Below are positions 22,377 to 32,644 of a stretch of 64,000 bases of DNA, in pieces (position 1 is the stretch's first letter; each line of letters opens with the position of its first letter). Under the pieces are notes generated by a model, which saw only the letters and a list, made by a program, of their open reading frames with translations, ran no database searches and was not told where the DNA came from. A program made the translations under genes and the position numbers. This DNA comes from Hyphomicrobiales bacterium. Its GTDB lineage: Bacteria > Pseudomonadota > Alphaproteobacteria > Rhizobiales > Beijerinckiaceae. The DNA is taken from assembly GCA_026400535.1 (NCBI GenBank), contig JAPLOU010000037.1, positions 62,001 to 126,000 of the forward strand, written 5' to 3'.

Positions 22377-24110
22377 ATGACACAGACGCTTGCCCTCGCC
22401 CTTGCCCAGCTCAACCCGGTGGTCGGCGACCCTGCCGGCAATGCCGCGAAAGTCCGCGTTGCCCGCGCGCAGGCTGCGGCGATGGGCGCTGATGCGATCA
22501 TGCTGCCCGAACTGTTCCTCTCGGCCTATCCGCCAGAGGATCTGGTGCTGAAGCCCGCCTTCCAGGATGCCTGTCGCAAGGCCTGCGATGAGCTTGCCGC
22601 CGAAACTGGTGATGGCGGGCCTGCGATCCTGATTGGCCTGCCCTGGGTAGAAGGGGGCAAGCTCTATAACGCCTATGCGCTGCTTGACGGCGGGCGGGTC
22701 CAATCGGTGCGGTTCAAGGTCGATCTGCCGAATTACGGGGTGTTCGATGAGAAGCGGGTGTTCGAGCCCGGCCCGCTGCCCGGCCCGGTGACCGTGCGCG
22801 GCATCCGCATCGGACTGCCGATCTGCGAGGATATCTGGGAAACCGAAGTGGTCGAGTGCCTCACCGAGACCGGGGCCGAAATCCTGCTGTCGCCGAACGG
22901 CTCGCCCTACCGGCGCGGCGTTCGCGACGAGCGCATGGCCGTGGCGGTGCCGCGCGTGGTCGAAAGCGGCCTGCCGCTGGTCTACCTCAACCAGGTCGGC
23001 GGACAGGATGAACTTGTGTTCGACGGCGCATCCTTCGTGCTGAATGCCGACCGTTCTCTGGCCGGCCAGTTGCCGGCCTTCCGCGAGGCTGTCGTGCTGA
23101 CCCGCTGGGCGCGGGACGCGGGTGGCTGGCGCTGCGCCGATGGCGACCGTGCCATCGTCGAAGAAGGCGAGGAAGCCGATTACGCCGCCTGCACGCTCGG
23201 CCTTAAGGACTATGTCGAGAAGAACGGCTTCAAGGGCGTCGTTCTGGGGCTGTCGGGCGGAATCGATTCGGCCATCTGCGCGGCCATGGCCGTTGATGCG
23301 CTTGGGCCGGAGCGGGTGCGGTGCCTGATGATGCCTTATCGCTATACCTCGCAGGACAGCCTCAAGGACGCCTTCGAATGCGCCAGGGCGCTCGGCGTGA
23401 CCTATGAAATCGTGCCGATCGAGCCGGTGGTGGCGGGTTTCCAGTCGGTGCTCGCGCCGTTGTTTGCGGGCCGCGATGCGGACATCACCGAGGAGAACAT
23501 GCAGAGCCGCGCGCGCGGCACCATCCTGATGTCGGTCTCGAACAAGTTCGGCCCGATGGTGATCACCACCGGCAACAAGTCCGAGATGTCGGTCGGCTAC
23601 TGCACGCTCTATGGCGACATGAATGGCGGCTTCAACCCGATCAAGGATCTCTACAAGATGGAGGTCTACCGGCTCAGCGCTCTGCGGAACCGCTGGAAGC
23701 CGCAAGGTGCGCGGGGGCCGGACGGCGTGGTGATCCCCGAAAACATCATTACCAAGGCCCCCACGGCGGAGTTGCGCGAAAACCAGAAAGACCAGGACTC
23801 GCTGCCGCCCTACGAGGTTCTGGACGATATCCTGACCTGTCTCGTGGAAGAGGAGATGCGCCTTGCCGATATCGTTGCGCGCGGGCACGCGCTCGCGGTG
23901 ATCAAGAAGGTCGAGCGGCTGCTCTATCTGGCTGAGTACAAGCGCCGGCAGGCTGCGCCAGGGGTGAAAGTGACACGGCGGTCCTTCGGGCGCGACCGGC
24001 GCTATCCGATCGTGAACCACTTCCGCGATCCGGGAGCCGGGCCTTATGTTCCGGCCACAAACGCTCCCGCGCCACAGGGCGCGGCGCGGCTGGATGTGGT
24101 GGACTTTTGA
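22377..24110 (+). CDS. nadE: glutamine-dependent NAD+ synthetase
   Basis: Last step of NAD+ synthesis: amidation of deamido-NAD+ with ammonia from glutamine. The 577 residues comprise an N-terminal nitrilase-type glutaminase domain (catalytic Glu in LPELFLSAYPPED, Lys in VRFKVDLPNYGVFDE, Cys in GLPICEDIWE) and a C-terminal synthetase domain with the P-loop LGLSGGIDSA near residue 295. Both halves look complete. ATG start fits the conserved MTQTLALALAQLNP beginning. Confidence 0.96.
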   Translation: MTQTLALALAQLNPVVGDPAGNAAKVRVARAQAAAMGADAIMLPELFLSAYPPEDLVLKPAFQDACRKACDELAAETGDGGPAILIGLPWVEGGKLYNAYALLDGGRVQSVRFKVDLPNYGVFDEKRVFEPGPLPGPVTVRGIRIGLPICEDIWETEVVECLTETGAEILLSPNGSPYRRGVRDERMAVAVPRVVESGLPLVYLNQVGGQDELVFDGASFVLNADRSLAGQLPAFREAVVLTRWARDAGGWRCADGDRAIVEEGEEADYAACTLGLKDYVEKNGFKGVVLGLSGGIDSAICAAMAVDALGPERVRCLMMPYRYTSQDSLKDAFECARALGVTYEIVPIEPVVAGFQSVLAPLFAGRDADITEENMQSRARGTILMSVSNKFGPMVITTGNKSEMSVGYCTLYGDMNGGFNPIKDLYKMEVYRLSALRNRWKPQGARGPDGVVIPENIITKAPTAELRENQKDQDSLPPYEVLDDILTCLVEEEMRLADIVARGHALAVIKKVERLLYLAEYKRRQAAPGVKVTRRSFGRDRRYPIVNHFRDPGAGPYVPATNAPAPQGAARLDVVDF

Positions 24111-24234
24111 TCGGCCCGGGCTTGACGGCGCGTTCACCGTGATCATCAAGGCTGCGTCGGCTTAAGCGCCGTGCAAGGCCTTTGTGCCAACGTGGTGTCG
24201 TGGCGCGACGCCACGGCGCGGGAGTGCGGGGCAC

Positions 24235-24759
24235 GTGAGCTGGATCTGGGATCGCCGCCAGGACCGGGAACATCCGTTCAACGTGATGGGCGCCGTGCTT
24301 GCGGTCATCGTTCTGACGCTGATGTTCGGCTTTGTGGCGGATTCCGCCTTCCGGGCCAACGGGCTTTACGGTGCGCGCAGCTTCGTCAGCGAGGTCGTCA
24401 CCGAAAAGCTGATCAGGCGAGGCTCACGCTCCTCGCGGCACTACACGCTGCGGTTCACCCATGCCGGCGCGCGCTATCAGGCGACAGTGCTGCCAGAGCA
24501 GTATGAGGCGGTGATGCCGGGCCAGCGCGTGCGCTTCGTGGTCGTGCCCGGCCGCCTTGGCCCGCCCGATGTCTATCTCGATACGCCTGGGCTTAAGCTT
24601 GATCCGCAGTCACGTGTGGTCGGCTTCGGCCTGATCATCGCCGTCCATTTCATCGTGCTTGTCGTCCTGTTCAAGGTTTTGCTGTACCGGGCCAGGCGGT
24701 CCGAGGACGAGCGACCCATGCACAGTGCGGCGCAGGGTCGGCGGTTCGAGCGCGGCTGA
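24235..24759 (+). CDS. membrane protein, DUF3592-like
   Basis: 174 residues from GTG at 24235 ([17 protein letters not shown]). One membrane segment lies at about residues 18-38 and another at about 128-150, with a soluble beta-rich middle ([20 protein letters not shown]) resembling DUF3592 modules. No catalytic motif is visible. It lies 47 bp before gltX and may share its transcript. Function unknown. Confidence 0.6.
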   Translation: MSWIWDRRQDREHPFNVMGAVLAVIVLTLMFGFVADSAFRANGLYGARSFVSEVVTEKLIRRGSRSSRHYTLRFTHAGARYQATVLPEQYEAVMPGQRVRFVVVPGRLGPPDVYLDTPGLKLDPQSRVVGFGLIIAVHFIVLVVLFKVLLYRARRSEDERPMHSAAQGRRFERG

Positions 24760-24806
24760 CACTGGCGGCGGTTGCGCCATGCCACAGCCTTCGCCATAAC
24801 GCGGGC

Positions 24807-26156
24807 ATGACATCTGTTCTCATCCCGACCGTCCGCTTCGCGCCGTCACCCACCGGCCGGCTTCACATTGGCAATGCCCGGCCTGCGCTGTTCAACTGGC
24901 TGTTCGCCCTCAAGCACCACGGCCGCTTCATCCTGCGCTATGACGACACTGACAAGGAGCGCTCGACGGCAGCATTTGCGGAGGCCATTGCAGCAGACCT
25001 CGGCTGGCTCGGCATCCATCCCCATGCCGAATACGCCCAGTCGGCCCGGACCGCGCTGTATGACGCCGCTGCCGATGCGCTGCGGCAGATGGGCCGCCTT
25101 TATCCGTGCTTCGAGAGCCCGGACGAACTCGACCGCCGCAGAAAGCGCCAGCTCGCCCGCGGATTGCCGCCGATCTATGACCGCGCGGCGCTGAAGCTGA
25201 CGGCGGAGGATCGGGCCGGCTTCAAGACACAAGGGCGCAAGCCGCATTGGCGCTTCCTGCTCGAATCCCGGCAGGTTTCCTGGTCCGATCTGGTGCGTGG
25301 CGACGCGCATGTCGATTGCGGCTCGCTCTCCGACCCGGTGCTGATCCGGGGCGACGGCGCCTATCTCTACACGCTGCCGTCGGTGGTCGACGACATTGAC
25401 ATGGGCATCACCCACGTCATTCGCGGCGAGGATCATGTCACCAACACGGCCGTGCAGATCCAGATCATCGAAGCGCTTGGCGGCACGCTGCCCATGTTCG
25501 CGCACCACAACCTCCTGACGACGGCAAGCGGGGAGGGGCTGTCGAAGCGGCTCGGCCACTTGTCGCTGGCCTCCTTGCGCGATGCGGGGATCGAGCCGTT
25601 GGCAGTGGCCGCACTGGCGGTTCTGGTTGGCTCCGCAGACGCGGTCCGTCCCGTCGAAAGCCTTGGGGAGCTGGCGCAGCTTGTGGATCTGGCGCACGTC
25701 TCGCGCGCGCCGGCGAAGTTCGATGAGGCGGAGTTGTCGCACCTGAGCGCCCGCACGCTGCATCAGATGAGCTATCAGGCGGCGGCCCCACGCCTCGCGC
25801 AACTTGGTGTGGATGGCGGCGAGGCGTTCTGGCTGGCGGTTCGCGGCAACCTGTCCAGCTTCGCCGATGCGCAGGACTGGTGGACCGTCGTCAACGGGAC
25901 CACAGTCCCGGTCATCGCGGATGCGGCCCTTGTGTCTGCAGCCATCGCAGCCCTACCGGACGGGCCGCTCGATGAGGCCAGCTGGAAGACGTGGACGGAG
26001 GCGATCAAGGCCAGCACCGGGGCCAAGGGAAAGGCGCTGTTCATGCCGCTGAGGCTAGCGCTCACAGGTCGCGAGCATGGGCCGGAGCTTGCGCCGTTGC
26101 TGCCGATGATCGGGCGGGACCGGGTGCTGGCGCGGCTGGGGGGCAAGGCGGCCTGA
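24807..26156 (+). CDS. gltX: glutamyl-tRNA synthetase
   Basis: Class I synthetase charging tRNA with Glu; 449 residues. The HIGH-type motif is [20 protein letters not shown] near residue 12 and the KMSKS-type loop is EGLSKRLG near residue 245, followed by an anticodon-binding helical region. It resembles the second GltX type common in Hyphomicrobiales, which often carry two paralogues, so it may charge only some tRNAs. Full length, so not the truncated GluQ form. Confidence 0.93.
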   Translation: MTSVLIPTVRFAPSPTGRLHIGNARPALFNWLFALKHHGRFILRYDDTDKERSTAAFAEAIAADLGWLGIHPHAEYAQSARTALYDAAADALRQMGRLYPCFESPDELDRRRKRQLARGLPPIYDRAALKLTAEDRAGFKTQGRKPHWRFLLESRQVSWSDLVRGDAHVDCGSLSDPVLIRGDGAYLYTLPSVVDDIDMGITHVIRGEDHVTNTAVQIQIIEALGGTLPMFAHHNLLTTASGEGLSKRLGHLSLASLRDAGIEPLAVAALAVLVGSADAVRPVESLGELAQLVDLAHVSRAPAKFDEAELSHLSARTLHQMSYQAAAPRLAQLGVDGGEAFWLAVRGNLSSFADAQDWWTVVNGTTVPVIADAALVSAAIAALPDGPLDEASWKTWTEAIKASTGAKGKALFMPLRLALTGREHGPELAPLLPMIGRDRVLARLGGKAA

Positions 26157-26159
26157 GGA

Positions 26160-27377
26160 CTACTGGATGAGTGGTGAAAGATTCGGCGCAACAATGCGCA
26201 CCGTGCGCTTCTCGCCGGACGAGCTGGTCAATTCGCGCCGTTCGCCCTGATTGGCCGTAACGGTGCCTGTCCCCAGATTGCTCGGGCCGATGCCGGCTGA
26301 GGCGGTTCCGGCGGTTGGTGCGTTCCGGCCGGCCTCATCGATCGCGCGGCGCGCCGCCTCTTCCGAAGCGACATCTGATGCCGGGGCCTGCGGGGCCACC
26401 GCCTGCTGGCGGCGGAGGCGTTCTTCCTCCCGACGCGTGCGCTGCGTAGCCTGGGACGGTGTTTCGGTGCGCGGGCGTGACAGCTCGGCTGCGCGCTGTT
26501 CGGACACGATCACGTCGCCGCGCCGGCGGTCCAGCATCGATTCGGCGTCCCTCAGCGCCTGGGCCCAGCTCTGGCCGGCCTTGCGGCAGGAGCACGACGG
26601 GTCGAACTGCTTCAGGTAGCGGCCAGCATTGGCCAGGCCGGCATAGGTGCCGCCGCCCCTGCGCGAGGCGTTCTGGATATCGCCATCGCCAGCCATGTAG
26701 AACACTTCCGTCTCGGCAGCGGGGCAAAGCGCCCGGCACATCTCGTTCTGCCCGTCGGAGCCACCCGGACTGTTGGCGAGCGGGAAGAAAAAGCCGTCGC
26801 AGGTCCGCACGCAGACCGGGCGGCCCGAACCCCATGAAATCTCGCGTTTCTCGCCGTCCGACGGGGCGAGGATCGGACTGTCCAGTTCTGGCATGCCGCC
26901 GCGCGGCTCGGCACGTTCGGGCACCCCGAAAAGCGCCTCGAACAGCGTGCGCGGCTGTTGCGGCGGCGGGGCGACAGGTGCGGTGCGGTAGACGCCCGGC
27001 CGGCAATTGTCGTCGATCGCGGCGGCCAGTGCGCGCCGCCGGTTCTCGTTGCCGCTTCCGCCCTGCTGCTGAAGCGCGGAATACTGGGCGCGAAGTTGTC
27101 CAATCTCGCTGCGCAACGCGGCACATTGCGGCGGCGGCGGCTGGAAGACCCAAGCACCATCGCACTGCAGCGAGGCGAAGGCCGACTGCGCCCGTCCGAG
27201 TGCCGCGCCCACGCGCGCCACAGATCCTGCGGCCCGCGGCGAGCCTCCGCCGCCGCGCTCCAGACGCAACAGTTCGCTGCGCCACGCGTCACATTGCGGT
27301 GTCTGAGCCAGGGCGATCGCCGGCACGGCCGCGATTGCCGCGACCGCAAGGGCAAACTGACGAAGACGGATGACCAT
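26160..27377 (-). CDS. DUF2865 domain exported protein
   Basis: 405 residues from ATG at 27377. A signal peptide ends near AIALAQTPQ. A Cys-containing helical part follows (QCDAWRSELLRLERGG, QCAALRSEIGQLRAQY), then the DUF2865 core: GRPVCVRTCDGFFFPLANSP, then MCRALCPAAETEVFYM and FDPSCSCRKAG. The final about 120 residues are low-complexity and Ala/Arg-rich. Function is unknown; the family is typical of Hyphomicrobiales and probably periplasmic. Its stop is 4 bp from the convergent gltX stop. Confidence 0.85.
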   Translation of the reverse strand: MVIRLRQFALAVAAIAAVPAIALAQTPQCDAWRSELLRLERGGGGSPRAAGSVARVGAALGRAQSAFASLQCDGAWVFQPPPPQCAALRSEIGQLRAQYSALQQQGGSGNENRRRALAAAIDDNCRPGVYRTAPVAPPPQQPRTLFEALFGVPERAEPRGGMPELDSPILAPSDGEKREISWGSGRPVCVRTCDGFFFPLANSPGGSDGQNEMCRALCPAAETEVFYMAGDGDIQNASRRGGGTYAGLANAGRYLKQFDPSCSCRKAGQSWAQALRDAESMLDRRRGDVIVSEQRAAELSRPRTETPSQATQRTRREEERLRRQQAVAPQAPASDVASEEAARRAIDEAGRNAPTAGTASAGIGPSNLGTGTVTANQGERRELTSSSGEKRTVRIVAPNLSPLIQ

Positions 27378-27499
27378 CAAAAACCGTTCTGTATCGATTC
27401 AGCCGCGCATCAAACCGATTGGAAGGTTTGCGACCGGTTGGATAACAGATGGTAAACAAAGCGGAAGTCTGTTTGCCCCGCGTTGCGCAAAAAAATTCA

Positions 27500-27997
27500 T
27501 CAGTCGTCCGCCGCTGTGAAGCCGGCAGACAGCACGCGCACGCGTTCTGTGAGGGTCGACAGCACGCGCTCGAACACCTGCATCTCCGCCGCCGGCACGT
27601 CGTCCATCAGCCGCCGTTCGAATGCGAGGGCCATCGGCGCGACCTGGTCGTAGATTCGGCGCCCCGCCGCACTGAGCGTCAGGAAGGCCTCGCGCCGGTC
27701 GTCGCGGTTGGGTGTGCGTTCGAGCAGGCCACGCTCGACCAGTTCTGTCACCGCGCGCGAAACCTTCGTCTTGTGCATGTGGGACAACTCGCCCACGTCG
27801 CGCGCCGTCAGGCGGTCGAACTGGCCGAGCATGGCGATCACCCGCCATTCCGGGATGCCGATGCCGAAATGGCGGCTGTAGATGCGGGCCAGCGCGCGGC
27901 TGGCCAGCGTGGCCGCCACCACAAGGCGGTACGGCAGGAACCGCTCGAGCTTCAGTGAGTCCTCGGCAGCGGCCGGCCCGTTCGCGGGATTGTCCAT
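27500..27997 (-). CDS. MarR family transcriptional regulator
   Basis: 165 residues with the MarR winged helix: YSRHFGIGIPEWRVIAMLGQ, recognition helix in DVGELSHMHKTKVSRAVTEL, and the wing ERTPNRDDRREAFLTLS. It lies 26 bp downstream of the TRAP binding-protein gene on the same strand, so the two are probably co-transcribed and the regulator may respond to the TRAP ligand or its product. No operator was assigned. Confidence 0.9.
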   Translation of the reverse strand: MDNPANGPAAAEDSLKLERFLPYRLVVAATLASRALARIYSRHFGIGIPEWRVIAMLGQFDRLTARDVGELSHMHKTKVSRAVTELVERGLLERTPNRDDRREAFLTLSAAGRRIYDQVAPMALAFERRLMDDVPAAEMQVFERVLSTLTERVRVLSAGFTAADD

Positions 27998-28023
27998 TGG
28001 TCAGACCGGAACGCCCGCTCCGA

Positions 28024-29115
28024 TCAGGCCCGGCCGCGCGTGCGCGCCATGAAGGCATCGTAGGACAACTCGCCGACCTGCCACCACAGCAGGGTTTCGC
28101 CCCGGAACGCCACCATCGAATCATAGGAGCGCTTGAAGCTCTCGTTGCGGGACGACAGCTCCGCGAAATACTCGTTCGAGGCTTTCAGTGATGCTTCCAT
28201 GATCGATTGCGGGAAAGGCCGCAGCTCCGTGCCGGCGGCGACGAGCCGCCGCAGCGCCGGGGGGTTCACCGCATCATACTTGGCGAGCATCCAGTTGTTG
28301 GCCGCTTCGCAGGCCTGGAACAGGATCGCCTGATAGTGCTTTGGCAGCTTGTTCCACTCGGCCTGGTTGATGACGAGGTGCAGCATCGCGCCGCCCTCCC
28401 ACCAGCCGGGATAGTAGTAGTATTTTGCCACCCGGTTGAAGCCGAGCTTCTCGTCGTCATAGGGGCCAACGAATTCGGCGGCGTCGATCGTCCCGCGTTC
28501 AAGCGCCGGATAGACATCGCCCGCCGCGATCTGCTGCGGCACCACGCCGAGGCGCGCCAGCACCTGACCGCCCATGCCGCCGATGCGGAACTTCAGGCCC
28601 TTGAGGTCATCCGGCGTCTGGAGTTCCTTGCGAAAAAACCCGCCCATCTGGCAGCCGGAGTTGCCGGCCGGGATCGAGTAGGTGTTGAATTTGGCCAGCG
28701 CCTCGTTGACCAGCTTCTCGCCGCCACCGAAATACCACCAGGAATGCTGCTGGCGCGCGTTGAGGCCGAATGGCACGCCCGTCCCGAGGCCGAGGACCGG
28801 GTCCTTGCCGACGTAGAAGTAGGTCGGCGTGTGCGCGCACTCGACCGTGCCGGTGGAGACGGCATCGAGCGCCTGCAGGCCGGGCACGATTTCGCCGGCC
28901 GGGAATGTCTGGATCTGGAAGCGGCCATCAGTAGCGTCGGCCATGTACTTGGACAGCGTCTGGGCCGTGCCGAAGATGGTGTCGAGCGAACGGGGGAAGC
29001 TGGAGGTCAGGCGCCATTTCACCTCCGGCATCGACTGGGCGATGGCGGGCGCGGCGATGGCCGATGTGGCTGCGACGGCAAGGCTGCCGGTCTTGAGAAA
29101 GTCACGACGTTTCAT
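28024..29115 (-). CDS. TRAP transporter solute-binding protein, DctP family
   Basis: Periplasmic receptor of a TRAP transporter. ATG at 29115 gives 363 residues with a Tat-type leader (MKRRDFLKTGSLAVAATSAI). The DctP fold is evident (VKWRLTSSFPRSLDTIFG, KGLKFRIGGMGGQVLARLG, RGTIDAAEFVGPYDDEKLGF). The pattern resembles receptors for keto acids or aromatic carboxylates, but the ligand cannot be told. No membrane subunits (DctQ/DctM) are nearby, so it is either an orphan receptor or works with a transporter elsewhere. Confidence 0.92.
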   Translation of the reverse strand: MKRRDFLKTGSLAVAATSAIAAPAIAQSMPEVKWRLTSSFPRSLDTIFGTAQTLSKYMADATDGRFQIQTFPAGEIVPGLQALDAVSTGTVECAHTPTYFYVGKDPVLGLGTGVPFGLNARQQHSWWYFGGGEKLVNEALAKFNTYSIPAGNSGCQMGGFFRKELQTPDDLKGLKFRIGGMGGQVLARLGVVPQQIAAGDVYPALERGTIDAAEFVGPYDDEKLGFNRVAKYYYYPGWWEGGAMLHLVINQAEWNKLPKHYQAILFQACEAANNWMLAKYDAVNPPALRRLVAAGTELRPFPQSIMEASLKASNEYFAELSSRNESFKRSYDSMVAFRGETLLWWQVGELSYDAFMARTRGRA

Positions 29116-29360
29116 GAAGCTGCTCCCCTGATCATGCCTGTTTCCGGCGCTGTGGCGCTTTGATCGCAGCGTGAAGCGGCAGGCCCAGCGCGTCAAGGCA
29201 TCTTCGTCGACGTTTTGCATCCGAGCCTGGCGATCGGGCATTTCCTGTCGTTGTTCCGCAACGCGGACGGCCTGCATCCTGGCGCGCGCAATCGCGGTGG
29301 GCCCTCTACAAAAGTGGCGCCGAGGCCACCATGTGATGGAGGCAACGGAAGGATGGCTCC

Positions 29361-29888
29361 ATGTCAGTTCGCGCCCTGATGACCGCATTTCTCTGTGCCG
29401 CGCTCGCCGGCAGCCTTGGCATGGCGGCTCAGGCTCAGGCCAATGATGATCCTAACCTGATTTTCAAGAAGTCAACGGTGTGGAAGATGCTGACGCCGGA
29501 CGACAAGTTGGCCGTCTATGGCATGGACGATCCGGCCGTCGAGGGCGTCGCCTGCCATTACACCGCGCCTGAGAAGGGCGGCGTCGCCGGCATGTTCGGC
29601 GTTGCCGAAGAGGTTTCGGACATTTCGCTGGCCTGCCGCCAGGTCGGCCCGATCAAGTTCAAGCAGAAGTTCGAGCAGGGCGAGGTCATGTTCCGTGAGC
29701 GCCGTTCCCTGATCTGGAAGCGCATGCAGATCGTGCGCGGCTGCGACGTCAAGCGCAATGTGCTGGTTTATCTGGTGTACTCGGACAAACTGATCGACGG
29801 CTCGCCGAAGAATTCGACCTCGACAGTGCCGATCATGCCATGGGGGCCGGAGCCGGCGCCGAAATGTGCGGAATGGGTGAAGAGCTGA
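29361..29888 (+). CDS. creA: CreA family protein
   Basis: 175-residue periplasmic protein with a signal peptide ending near AQAQAND. Conserved segments FKKSTVWKMLTPDDKLAVYG, DPAVEGVACHYTAPEKGG and RRSLIWKRMQIVRGCDVKRN define the family, with Cys pairs. The biochemical role of CreA is unknown. It is divergent from the TRAP receptor gene (245 bp) and convergent with the next gene (3 bp apart). Confidence 0.9.
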   Translation: MSVRALMTAFLCAALAGSLGMAAQAQANDDPNLIFKKSTVWKMLTPDDKLAVYGMDDPAVEGVACHYTAPEKGGVAGMFGVAEEVSDISLACRQVGPIKFKQKFEQGEVMFRERRSLIWKRMQIVRGCDVKRNVLVYLVYSDKLIDGSPKNSTSTVPIMPWGPEPAPKCAEWVKS

Positions 29889-29891
29889 GCG

Positions 29892-30212
29892 TCAGTCGCC
29901 GCAGGTGATCATCAGCGGCGGCTCGCTCGACACGGCGCGGCCATTGACCGAGCCGGTGATGTCGGTCGGCGAGACGGCGCCATAGGACGCGGCTTTGGCG
30001 AAGCCCTTCGACTCGCACCAGGCATTGGCGACGATCTTGCCGCATTCGCGATCGCCGGTCAGGCAGTCGGCAATGCCGTAGCCATCCGCGAGCGGCAGCA
30101 GGAATACATTTCCGGTGCCCTTGCTGCGGGTCTGGGCCGAGGGCACGACCGAGAACGAGGCGGCCCCGGCGGCAATCAGCGCAAGGGCGAGTGAGAGAAT
30201 GACGCGGCGCAT
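29892..30212 (-). CDS. small exported Cys-containing protein
   Basis: 106 residues with a signal peptide (MRRVILSLALALIAAGAASF). The mature part has four Cys (IADCLTGDRECGKIVANAWC and the final MITCGD), suggesting disulfides in the periplasm. I recognise it only as a conserved hypothetical type seen in Hyphomicrobiales. Confidence 0.7.
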   Translation of the reverse strand: MRRVILSLALALIAAGAASFSVVPSAQTRSKGTGNVFLLPLADGYGIADCLTGDRECGKIVANAWCESKGFAKAASYGAVSPTDITGSVNGRAVSSEPPLMITCGD

Positions 30213-30596
30213 GGCGGACCTGACTGTGTGAGCATAGACTCACGCCAGTACAGGGTGGGCTTTGAGCGTTAATAAACGATGAAAACGAGGCGACGCGGCG
30301 CAGCGGTCAGAATCCGCCCCCTTGACCAGAGGGCTGAGCGCAGGCAATAGACAGGGATGAACAAGACGGTCCGCATCGCGTTCGCGATCAGCATTATGTG
30401 TTGCTAGCCTGACCGCTGGCTGGAACCGTCTCGTCTTCTGCAATCCCTCAAGATGACAAGCGACCCGGCCAGATGGTCGGGCTGGACACGTCTGACCGCA
30501 GAGCGGGCGCACGAAAGTGGGTGCCGGTTTTGCGTAAACGCCATGCCCTGACCACCGGACGCCTGTTCTCCTGATTGCACCCTGACGGACCAATCC
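30213..30596. other. 384-bp gap upstream of cysS
   Basis: No gene supported. It must contain the cysS promoter. I looked for a T-box or other structured leader and saw none that I can defend. Confidence 0.4.
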
Positions 30597-32081
30597 ATGT
30601 CGACGATGCCGACGCTGACGCTCTACAACACCCTGACGCGGACGAAGGAAGACTTCGCGCCGCTCGATTCGGCCAATGTGCGCATGTATGTCTGCGGCCC
30701 GACGGTCTACGACTACGCTCATATTGGCAACGCCCGCCCGATGATCGTGTTCGACGTGCTGTTCCGCCTGCTGCGACATCTGTACGGCGAGAACAACGTC
30801 ACCTATGCGCGCAACATCACGGACGTGGATGACAAGATCAACGCCCGTGCCTTCGAGCGCTGGAGCCGTCAGCGCCCGCTTCTGGCCGAGATGCGTGACC
30901 TCACCGAAGGTACCGTGGCGCAGTTCAACAAGGACCTGAAGGCGCTGAACGTGCTCGATCCAACGCACACGCCGCGCGCCACTGATTTCGTGGCGAATGG
31001 CGCTGAGCCGATGGACATGGTGCGCATCATTGACAAGCTGGTGGCGCGCGGCGTGGCCTATGCGGCGGAAGGCCATGTGCTTTTCTCGCCGAGCAAGATG
31101 GACAAGCTGCCGGGCGCGCCGAGATACGGCGCGCTTTCGAAGCGCAACCGCGACGACATGCTGGCCGGCGCGCGCGTCGACATCGCGCCTTACAAGCGCG
31201 ATCCGATGGATTTCGTGCTGTGGAAACCGTCCAACCCTGACACCGAACCGGGCTGGCACTCGCCTTGGGGCTTTGGCCGTCCCGGGTGGCACATCGAGTG
31301 CTCGGCCATGGCGGGCGCGCTGCTGGGCGAACAGTTCGACATCCACGGCGGCGGCATCGACCTCGTGTTCCCGCACCATGAAAACGAGATTGCCCAAAGC
31401 TGCTGCGCCTTCGGCCTCGACAAGATGGCATCCGTCTGGATGCACAACGGCTTCCTGCAGGTCGAAGGCAGGAAGATGAGCAAATCAGACGGCAACTTCG
31501 TCACCATCGACGAGTTGCTGACCACGACCAAGTTCGGTGGCCGAGCCTGGCCGGGCGAGGTGCTGCGGCTTGCGATGCTGAAGACGCACTATCGGCAGCC
31601 GATCGACTGGACTGTGCGGGCGCTGCAGGACGCGGAGGCGATGCTCATCAAGTGGGGTGCGGCGCTTCGCGGCAGCGGGGTTTCATTTCACCCTCGTTCA
31701 GAACCGTCAGCCCAACATGCTGACGTCGTCCGAGCACTGGCCGATGATCTGAATCTCCAAAAGGCGATCACGCTTATGCACGGCTGGGCAAATGAAGCTG
31801 ACCGAGCTGATTTCAGCAATGCTCATTTTCTGGTTGCGGCAGGTCGCTTCTTGGGTCTTGAACCTCAAAAATGGGATCGCAGGCCTAGTCCTGCAACCTT
31901 TGAAGCAGTGGCAAATGATACCATCGAGCCTCTGATCGCGCTGCGCCTAGCGGCCCGCCGCGCCAAGAACTTCGCCGAGTCCGACCGCATCCGTGACGAA
32001 TTCGTCGCCATGGGCATTGTGCTCAAGGACGGCAAGGACGCCGATGGCAACCCCACCACCACATGGGAGGTCAAGCGGTGA
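30597..32081 (+). CDS. cysS: cysteinyl-tRNA synthetase
   Basis: Class I synthetase, 494 residues. HIGH-type motif is [16 protein letters not shown] near residue 40, zinc-binding Cys lie in YVCGPTVYD and near GWHIECSAM, and the KMSKS motif is [11 protein letters not shown] near 295. The C-terminal helical domain ends [14 protein letters not shown]. Codons at about 31680-31935 have clearly more A/T at third positions than the rest of the gene, a possible recombination patch. The stop overlaps a GTG that could start the next frame. Confidence 0.95.
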   Translation: MSTMPTLTLYNTLTRTKEDFAPLDSANVRMYVCGPTVYDYAHIGNARPMIVFDVLFRLLRHLYGENNVTYARNITDVDDKINARAFERWSRQRPLLAEMRDLTEGTVAQFNKDLKALNVLDPTHTPRATDFVANGAEPMDMVRIIDKLVARGVAYAAEGHVLFSPSKMDKLPGAPRYGALSKRNRDDMLAGARVDIAPYKRDPMDFVLWKPSNPDTEPGWHSPWGFGRPGWHIECSAMAGALLGEQFDIHGGGIDLVFPHHENEIAQSCCAFGLDKMASVWMHNGFLQVEGRKMSKSDGNFVTIDELLTTTKFGGRAWPGEVLRLAMLKTHYRQPIDWTVRALQDAEAMLIKWGAALRGSGVSFHPRSEPSAQHADVVRALADDLNLQKAITLMHGWANEADRADFSNAHFLVAAGRFLGLEPQKWDRRPSPATFEAVANDTIEPLIALRLAARRAKNFAESDRIRDEFVAMGIVLKDGKDADGNPTTTWEVKR

Positions 32082-32644
32082 ACACGGCCACTGTGCCAGA
32101 TCGGCGTGCCCCTTCTCGCGCAAGGGGGGGCGTTGGCAGGGCATGTCCTTCTGCGGACTGCGAGCCTGGCGCGACGCTTGAAGGCAAGGCGAAAGGGCCA
32201 AAGCCTGCCTCTCCCCTTGCGCAAGAGGGCAAGGAGGGGTCTCGCAACTGCCTTTGCAGCAAGCTCCGGACCTTTGCCAGGGTGATGCGCAAGGAGCCGA
32301 CCGATGCGGAGCGTGCGTTGTGGCGCACTGTGCACGGCAAGCGTCTGGAGGGCCTCAGGTTCAGGCGGCAACAGACCTCAGGCTCTGTTATCATGAAGGT
32401 GATGTGTCGGGAGGAGCGCCTTGTCCTGAAAGTCGCTGGTGGCCAGCATCATGAGCGCGCGGGCGACGCGGCCCGGGATGAATGGCTGAAGTCTGAAGCC
32501 TTTCGTGTCCTGCGTTTCTGGAATCACGAGAGCCTGCGCGTGCCGCAGATGGTCGAGGATACGATCCTGCGCAACCTGCTGTCCGGCGTTGCGCTTACGG
32601 ACGCCAATGGCGAGCCGATCACCACATGGGAGGTCAAGCGATGA
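32078..32644 (+). CDS. DUF559 (Vsr/PD-(D/E)xK-like) protein, probably inactive
   Basis: The recognisable part runs from [19 protein letters not shown] (ATG at 32285) through [29 protein letters not shown] and [18 protein letters not shown]559 proteins normally have an Asp in IVDF and another in ELDGGQH; here they are Lys (IMKV) and Ala (KVAGGQH), so metal-dependent nuclease activity is unlikely. The leader from GTG at 32078 is low-complexity repeat DNA. The tail ([17 protein letters not shown]) copies the CysS C-terminus. Start uncertain. Confidence 0.65.
   Translation: MNTATVPDRRAPSRARGGVGRACPSADCEPGATLEGKAKGPKPASPLAQEGKEGSRNCLCSKLRTFARVMRKEPTDAERALWRTVHGKRLEGLRFRRQQTSGSVIMKVMCREERLVLKVAGGQHHERAGDAARDEWLKSEAFRVLRFWNHESLRVPQMVEDTILRNLLSGVALTDANGEPITTWEVKR

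Noticed and set aside
21783..24149. 788-codon open frame on the minus strand
   Set aside because: It lies wholly antisense to nadE, whose protein is complete and conserved; the antisense product resembles no family. GC-rich codon bias creates such frames.
30213..30596. T-box leader before cysS
   Set aside because: No T-box sequence or terminator/antiterminator pair recognised, and T-boxes are rare in proteobacteria.
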